Shown in pieces: positions 22,618 through 26,717 of a DNA stretch of 26,717 nucleotides. This stretch comes from Lachnospiraceae bacterium (GTDB lineage Bacteria; Bacillota; Clostridia; Lachnospirales; Lachnospiraceae), in assembly GCA_021205045.1 (NCBI GenBank), contig JAJPYH010000018.1:1-26717 (forward strand), read 5' to 3'. Made by a program: the position numbers and the translations under genes. Below the pieces are notes generated by a model. That model did no database searches. It was not told where the DNA came from and saw only the letters and a program-made list of their open reading frames with translations. The first letter of the stretch is position 1. Every line of letters begins with the position of its first letter.

Positions 22618-23772
22618 ATGAGTAATATCAGGAAAACAGTGAAATACCGCAGGATATTTTTATCGCTTCTCTTGTGTGCGGCGCTTTTGACTACTCAGTT
22701 GTCTGCGGTTGCTTTTGCGGCCGATATCGGCGATCCGGATGAGGCCGCTTCGTCGGCAGGGACTGAGATGGCTTCTGGCCAGGAAGAAGACGAATCCGAA
22801 AATGAAGGGGAGTATATGCCTGAAGGAACAGGTTCTGGAGAAAGTGAACCTGAAAATGAAAATTTACCGGATGAGGCAGATTCTCAGGAGGGTGAAACCG
22901 GGGAAGGCGGTTTGCCGGAAGGAACGGACACTGGTTCAGAGAATGCCGGGACAGAGGATGAGAATCTGGAGCAGGATCTGATTGTTTCGGATTCGGCCAA
23001 AACAGTCATGGAAACAGTGACCGTTAGCGGAAATGAAGAGACTGAACAGGTAAATCTGGCTCTTGGACTGTTGTCAGATTCTGCAAATTATACCTATGAG
23101 ATTACGGGTGGAGGGACAGGATACGATTCTACAGGAACCTACAAGGATGATGGCACTCGATACACGGTGGCAGAACTTGAAAATGAATCTCTGTACCGCC
23201 TGACAGACGGGGGGATCATCAATGTGACTTCGGTGTATTTTTATGATGGGTGGGAGCCTGAACTGTGGAACAATACAGAAAGTCTGCGCTCTAAGTATAT
23301 TGAAATATATCGGAATGATTTTCGAATTTTGACGATTGACCTTGGGGAGACATCAAATATCAATCAGGTAAGGATGCATTTTGGCGCGGTTGAGGATTAT
23401 GGCATTTATATGCCGACAGAGGTTGCGTTTTATGCTTCTGAGGATGGAGAAACTTATTATCTGATACAGAACGTGAATGTGAATGATACTTCTGAGGACC
23501 CGAACGATGCCAATGTTACCTGCGCCAGCGGTACGCAGGCGCCATATCATCTCTGGTTTGAGACGGATGATGTGAATTATAACGCAAGATATATTAAAAT
23601 CGTTTTCCCGGTAAACGTCTATATTTTCAGTGATGAAATGCAGGTTCTCGGATATACATCGGCAGCTGACGATGCGGATGATCTGACATCCAATGACGTT
23701 TATGATGCGGATAGCCGAGAAGTGGGCTCTTATGCTTCAACAGAGCAGACCGGCGGGGTGAAGAATGAGTAA
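22618..23772 (+). CDS. Secreted surface protein, N-terminal part with discoidin-like domain (split by in-frame stop)
   Basis: This 384-residue product starts with a signal peptide (basic RKTVKYRR, hydrophobic 13-30, likely cleavage after AFA at residue 34). A Glu/Ser/Gly-rich acidic linker follows to about residue 140. Then comes a discoidin-like (F5/8 type C, carbohydrate-binding-like) beta domain at about 146-346, shown by NLALG, TIDLGE, VAFYASEDGETYY and ARYIKIVF. It ends at TAA 23770-23772. The next ORF begins at the very next base in the same frame, so this is most simply the front of one large protein. If translated alone it would be secreted without any anchor. The exact ligand is unknown. 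Confidence 0.75.
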   Translation: MSNIRKTVKYRRIFLSLLLCAALLTTQLSAVAFAADIGDPDEAASSAGTEMASGQEEDESENEGEYMPEGTGSGESEPENENLPDEADSQEGETGEGGLPEGTDTGSENAGTEDENLEQDLIVSDSAKTVMETVTVSGNEETEQVNLALGLLSDSANYTYEITGGGTGYDSTGTYKDDGTRYTVAELENESLYRLTDGGIINVTSVYFYDGWEPELWNNTESLRSKYIEIYRNDFRILTIDLGETSNINQVRMHFGAVEDYGIYMPTEVAFYASEDGETYYLIQNVNVNDTSEDPNDANVTCASGTQAPYHLWFETDDVNYNARYIKIVFPVNVYIFSDEMQVLGYTSAADDADDLTSNDVYDADSREVGSYASTEQTGGVKNE

Positions 23773-26526
23773 ATGGCATACTCAGGGTGGTACATCAACA
23801 GCGATGGCGCTGAGGTTTATAATACCTACAAGACTACTGATGAGTATCTGTCGGCGATCACTTATGTGGATGAAGACGGAGTGCCTCAGGATTGGCTGTT
23901 TGATGATGTGGTTGTCATGGGACATTATTATACCTCAGGAGGAAAGTTCGTTTCTTATAAAGCGGGATATAAATCAGGCGAGTACTATGCTACACAGGAA
24001 GACTGGTACGAGTGGCTCTGCTATGCTTTTGGAATGGATACGGAGGGAAATTCCCTTTCATATGACGGCAATGATACGATCAATCTGAATGCCCTTGAAG
24101 AGGCGGCTGCAATTGCAAAGGAAGCTTTAAATGATCCGGATTACAAGGTAGGGGTTAAGCTTGTGGTATATCCGGCGGTGGAGTTCCAGGAGAATTGGGG
24201 AACTCTTAACGGTGAGACCATTGATTTTACAATTGATGGTGCCGGCTCAAAAGAAAAGGCACTTGAGAACAGAACAGCAGCATATCAGTGGTATATTGAT
24301 ACAGCACTGCAGATGTGGGAGGACGCCGGATTTGAGAATCTGGAACTGACGGGCTTCTATTATTATGAAGAAACAATTCATGAATCTACCGATAGAATTG
24401 CTGAGGCTGCTACGCAGGCGCTGACATCAATCGTGCACAGTGCATCGACTCCCTCTACGAATACAACTGCGGCGTTTGATGACAGACAGGGAGGAAGGCT
24501 TTATATTTTCCAGCTTCCGTATTATCAGTCAGAGGGCTATTATAAATGGGCGGATTATGGATTTGATTATGCTCTGATGCAGCCAAACTACGCATTTTAC
24601 GATACATATACGGTAACTCAGCTGTATGAATGCGGAGAATTGTGCCAGTATTATGGCCTTGGAATGCAGATGGAATTTGGTGGAGCCGGGAATCGCGGCT
24701 ATACCATGAAGTTTGAGGATTATCTGGAGCTTGGACAGGAGATCGGTTATCAGGATTCTGTGCTGTCATGGTATATGAGCACCTATGGATGCTATCAGAT
24801 CAGCCAGAATGAATATGACCTGCGTTATCTTTATGATGCAATCTATCAGTTTGTCAAGGGAGAAGCTATCAGCTTTGATGAAGAAGAAACGGAAATGGAT
24901 CCAACTGTTTCCACATATAATCTTGCGCTTGGCGTGGAGGCGGAGTTCTCTTATGGGGAAATTCTCGGAATTGTGCAGTATTGGACAGTATCTGAAATTG
25001 AAGGAGCCGTAGGTCTGTTGACAGATGGCATCAATGACTCTGCTAATTTCTGGGTCAATGATATTACCAATTATTATATAGGCATCAACCCGTCTCTGAT
25101 TTCAGGACCATATACATTTACATTTGATCTTGGAGATACTTATCGGCTGTCGAGTCTGCACAGTTATTTTGGAGACAGGCAGGGCTGGGGATACTACGCC
25201 CCCGCCAACGTTACCTATGAGGTTTCTGTGGATGGCGAAACCTGGGTGACGGCTGGAACCGTGAGCGCAGATGAGGCAGAAGTGAACTCCGTTTATGATG
25301 AACGTAATCCTGACAGTATTCCGGACATTTATGACTTTGGACTGGATGTGGATTATGATGGATATCGCTATGTACGCATCACTTTTGAAGCCAATGGAAC
25401 AGGAACAATATTTTTTGGTGAAATGGAAGTATACGGGACTGTATGCATGGACACTGAGGAAACATACGATTTGGCAGGAAATCTGATTCCATCCTTTGAG
25501 TATGTTGAAAATCTGCAGGATATGCTATACTGGTCTGTATCAGAAATCAATGCGGCACTGGAGATTCTTTCTGATGATATTACCAATTCACCGAATTACT
25601 GGGTGAACGCAACGAGCAATTACTATATAGGAATCAACAAAACCTACATCAGCGGACCTTATGGATTTATCTATGACCTTGGATATCATTATAGGGTCAC
25701 AAAGCTGGAAAGCTATTTTTATGATCGTCCTGCCTGGGGAGTTGCGGCACCGGAAAGTGTGGATTATTACGGATCAACTGATGGGGAAACATGGGTGCTC
25801 CTTGGATCTGTGAGCAAGAGTGACGCAATTGTGGAAACCGTGGAGGATACGAGAAACCCGGACGACACCCCGCCGGATATTTATAATTTCGCTCTGGAAG
25901 GAGACTTTAGCGGATATTCATATGTAAAAGCAGTCTTCTCAGCCGCAGATTCTGTAAATGTAGTGGCATGTGGAGAGTTTGATGTTTATGGAACCTCGGA
26001 CAGAGTTTCTTCAACCTCTGGTGACAGTACGGATACAACACAGCTGGAGAAGCTGATTGATGCAGCTGGAGAAATTGACGGAGCATCTTATACAACGGAC
26101 AGTTATCAGGCTTTAGTGGAAGCGTTGGCAGCGGCGCAGGCCGTGTTGGCAGACGAGAATGCCAGCCAGGATGAAATTGATGCGGCGGCTGCAGCGCTTG
26201 AAGCGGCATTGGGTGCACTGACCTTAGTTGATACTGGCACAGAAAATGATGATGGATCAGATGATGATTCAGACGATGGCTCTGATAACGAAGACGAGAA
26301 TACCGGCAGTGACGGTACAGCCGCCACAGATACGGATGCTTCAGATCCAGGCACTACCGGATCTGAGACTACAGTTGCAGACAGCTCTGCAGATGGCGTA
26401 AAGAGCCCGGCTACCGGCGACGAATCTTCTATATGGCTCTTTGTGTTTGGACTGATTGCAGCGGCTGCAGCAGGAGGGTTAATTCTCATTGAGGCAATGA
26501 GGAAAAGCGGGAGAAATTCAGGCTGA
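23773..26526 (+). CDS. DUF4855-like surface protein, C-terminal part with tandem discoidin-like domains, FIVAR and SPATG anchor
   Basis: The 917-residue product has no signal peptide and directly continues the upstream frame. Residues 1-370 resemble the DUF4855 family (YSGWYINSDG, DWLFDDVVVMG, GFYYYEE, YGFDYALMQPNYAFYD). Two related discoidin-like domains follow at 382-556 and 565-741. Next are FIVAR-like helices at about 757-815, an Asp/Ser/Gly-rich linker to 876, SPATG at 878-882, a hydrophobic segment at about 886-906 and a basic tail. SPxTG is a sorting signal used by some clostridial sortases. E199, E200 and E301 are candidate catalytic acids, by inference only. The role is probably binding or cleaving glycans at the cell surface. 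Confidence 0.72.
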   Translation: MAYSGWYINSDGAEVYNTYKTTDEYLSAITYVDEDGVPQDWLFDDVVVMGHYYTSGGKFVSYKAGYKSGEYYATQEDWYEWLCYAFGMDTEGNSLSYDGNDTINLNALEEAAAIAKEALNDPDYKVGVKLVVYPAVEFQENWGTLNGETIDFTIDGAGSKEKALENRTAAYQWYIDTALQMWEDAGFENLELTGFYYYEETIHESTDRIAEAATQALTSIVHSASTPSTNTTAAFDDRQGGRLYIFQLPYYQSEGYYKWADYGFDYALMQPNYAFYDTYTVTQLYECGELCQYYGLGMQMEFGGAGNRGYTMKFEDYLELGQEIGYQDSVLSWYMSTYGCYQISQNEYDLRYLYDAIYQFVKGEAISFDEEETEMDPTVSTYNLALGVEAEFSYGEILGIVQYWTVSEIEGAVGLLTDGINDSANFWVNDITNYYIGINPSLISGPYTFTFDLGDTYRLSSLHSYFGDRQGWGYYAPANVTYEVSVDGETWVTAGTVSADEAEVNSVYDERNPDSIPDIYDFGLDVDYDGYRYVRITFEANGTGTIFFGEMEVYGTVCMDTEETYDLAGNLIPSFEYVENLQDMLYWSVSEINAALEILSDDITNSPNYWVNATSNYYIGINKTYISGPYGFIYDLGYHYRVTKLESYFYDRPAWGVAAPESVDYYGSTDGETWVLLGSVSKSDAIVETVEDTRNPDDTPPDIYNFALEGDFSGYSYVKAVFSAADSVNVVACGEFDVYGTSDRVSSTSGDSTDTTQLEKLIDAAGEIDGASYTTDSYQALVEALAAAQAVLADENASQDEIDAAAAALEAALGALTLVDTGTENDDGSDDDSDDGSDNEDENTGSDGTAATDTDASDPGTTGSETTVADSSADGVKSPATGDESSIWLFVFGLIAAAAAGGLILIEAMRKSGRNSG
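24916..25440 (+). repeat. Protein repeat copy A (discoidin-like domain)
   Basis: This stretch encodes residues 382-556 of the C-terminal surface ORF. It shares with copy B the ordered segments NYYIGIN, ISGPY, SYF-DR--WG, DGETWV, RNPD and PDIY. The two are clearly a duplication at protein level, though the DNA has diverged. The copy ends with the strand GEMEVYGT typical of discoidin-like domains. Confidence 0.8.
25465..25995 (+). repeat. Protein repeat copy B (discoidin-like domain)
   Basis: This stretch encodes residues 565-741 and aligns along its whole length with copy A: LYWSVSEI for QYWTVSEI, NYYIGIN, YISGPY, SYFYDRPAWG, DGETWV, DTRNPD and PDIYNF, ending GEFDVYGT. The calcium- or ligand-binding loops cannot be assigned from sequence alone. 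Confidence 0.8.
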
Positions 26527-26554
26527 TCTTCTCAAAAAGTAATAGAAAAGAAGG

Positions 26555-26587
26555 CATGGCAGGAGGGCGAACAAGTCCTCCTGCATG
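26555..26587 (+). terminator. Hairpin downstream of the surface-protein gene
   Basis: CAGGAGG (26560-26566) pairs with CCTCCTG (26577-26583). The stem is extended by CATG (26555-26558) with CATG (26584-26587) past one bulged G, around a ten-base loop. The stem is strong and well placed 28 bases after the stop, but no T run follows, so it may protect the mRNA end or stop transcription only weakly. The remaining 130 bases to the window end are AT-rich with no recognised feature. Confidence 0.45.
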
Positions 26588-26717
26588 TTGAGGTATAAAA
26601 AAGCTTTCCAGATGAGAATTACTTGAATACAAAGAAAAATCTGAAATAAAAAAGTTCAAAAATCTGTGTCAAGCATTTTTGAAAATGTCCCGAAAAATCT
26701 TTAACATTAGCCCCGAC

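Noticed and set aside
23765..24088. A 107-residue + strand open frame overlapping the surface-protein stop
   Set aside because: It is a different frame from the DUF4855 domain, and the sequence MSKWHTQGG leads into no recognisable protein.
1..26717. CRISPR arrays, tRNA or rRNA genes, phage or plasmid genes
   Set aside because: No regularly spaced repeats, no cloverleaf-like tRNA sequence, no rRNA segments and no replication or integrase genes were recognised while reading both strands.

Overview
The window looks like the chromosome of a Lachnospiraceae-type Clostridia (Bacillota). The evidence is the gene order S19-L22-S3-L16-L29-S17-L14-L24-L5-S14-S8-L6-L18-S5-L30-L15-secY-adk-map-infA-L36-S13-S11-S4-rpoA-L17-ecfA-ecfA-ecfT-truA. 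It is supported by a four-cysteine S14, a four-cysteine LID in adenylate kinase, rpsD inside the alpha operon, an unusually long L17, and strong AGGAGG-type ribosome sites. Genus and species cannot be read from this sequence alone.

Positions 1-13221 hold the S10/spc/alpha ribosomal protein run on the + strand, with SecY, adenylate kinase, methionine aminopeptidase, IF-1 and the RNA polymerase alpha subunit. Most gaps are 10-40 bases. Five longer gaps (secY-adk, infA-rpmJ, rpmJ-rpsM, rpsK-rpsD, rpoA-rplQ) carry clear inverted repeats and look like structured mRNA leaders. A good sigma-A-type promoter lies before rpmJ, and a strong intrinsic terminator follows rplQ (13238-13274).

Positions 13295-16747 hold ecfA1-ecfA2-ecfT, the energising module shared by ECF vitamin transporters, followed by truA (tRNA pseudouridine synthase).

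Positions 16748-22441 leave the housekeeping block. A compact + strand cluster encodes an N-acetylmannosamine-6-phosphate 2-epimerase (nanE), a ROK sugar kinase, glucosamine-6-phosphate deaminase (nagB), a D-2-hydroxyacid dehydrogenase, an enolase-superfamily enzyme and a Gfo/Idh/MocA oxidoreductase. The first three make an amino-sugar salvage route: ManNAc to ManNAc-6-P to GlcNAc-6-P, and GlcN-6-P to fructose-6-P. nagA is not in the window. The last three suggest oxidation, reduction or dehydration of a sugar acid. The cluster is damaged. The enolase-superfamily gene is frameshifted in a run of seven G, and the oxidoreductase loses its family similarity near base 22295, where the sequence turns AT-rich.

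Positions 22618-26526 encode what reads as one very large secreted surface protein: signal peptide, acidic linker, discoidin-like domain, DUF4855-like core, two tandem related discoidin-like domains, FIVAR-like helices, Asp-rich linker, SPATG sorting signal, membrane segment and basic tail. A single in-frame TAA at 23770-23772 splits it just before the DUF4855 core. The last 190 bases hold a hairpin and AT-rich sequence with no recognised gene.

The three consecutive lesions (homopolymer frameshift, 3' truncation junction, in-frame stop) fall in the accessory part, while the housekeeping part is intact. The accessory part is therefore the most informative region to re-examine.
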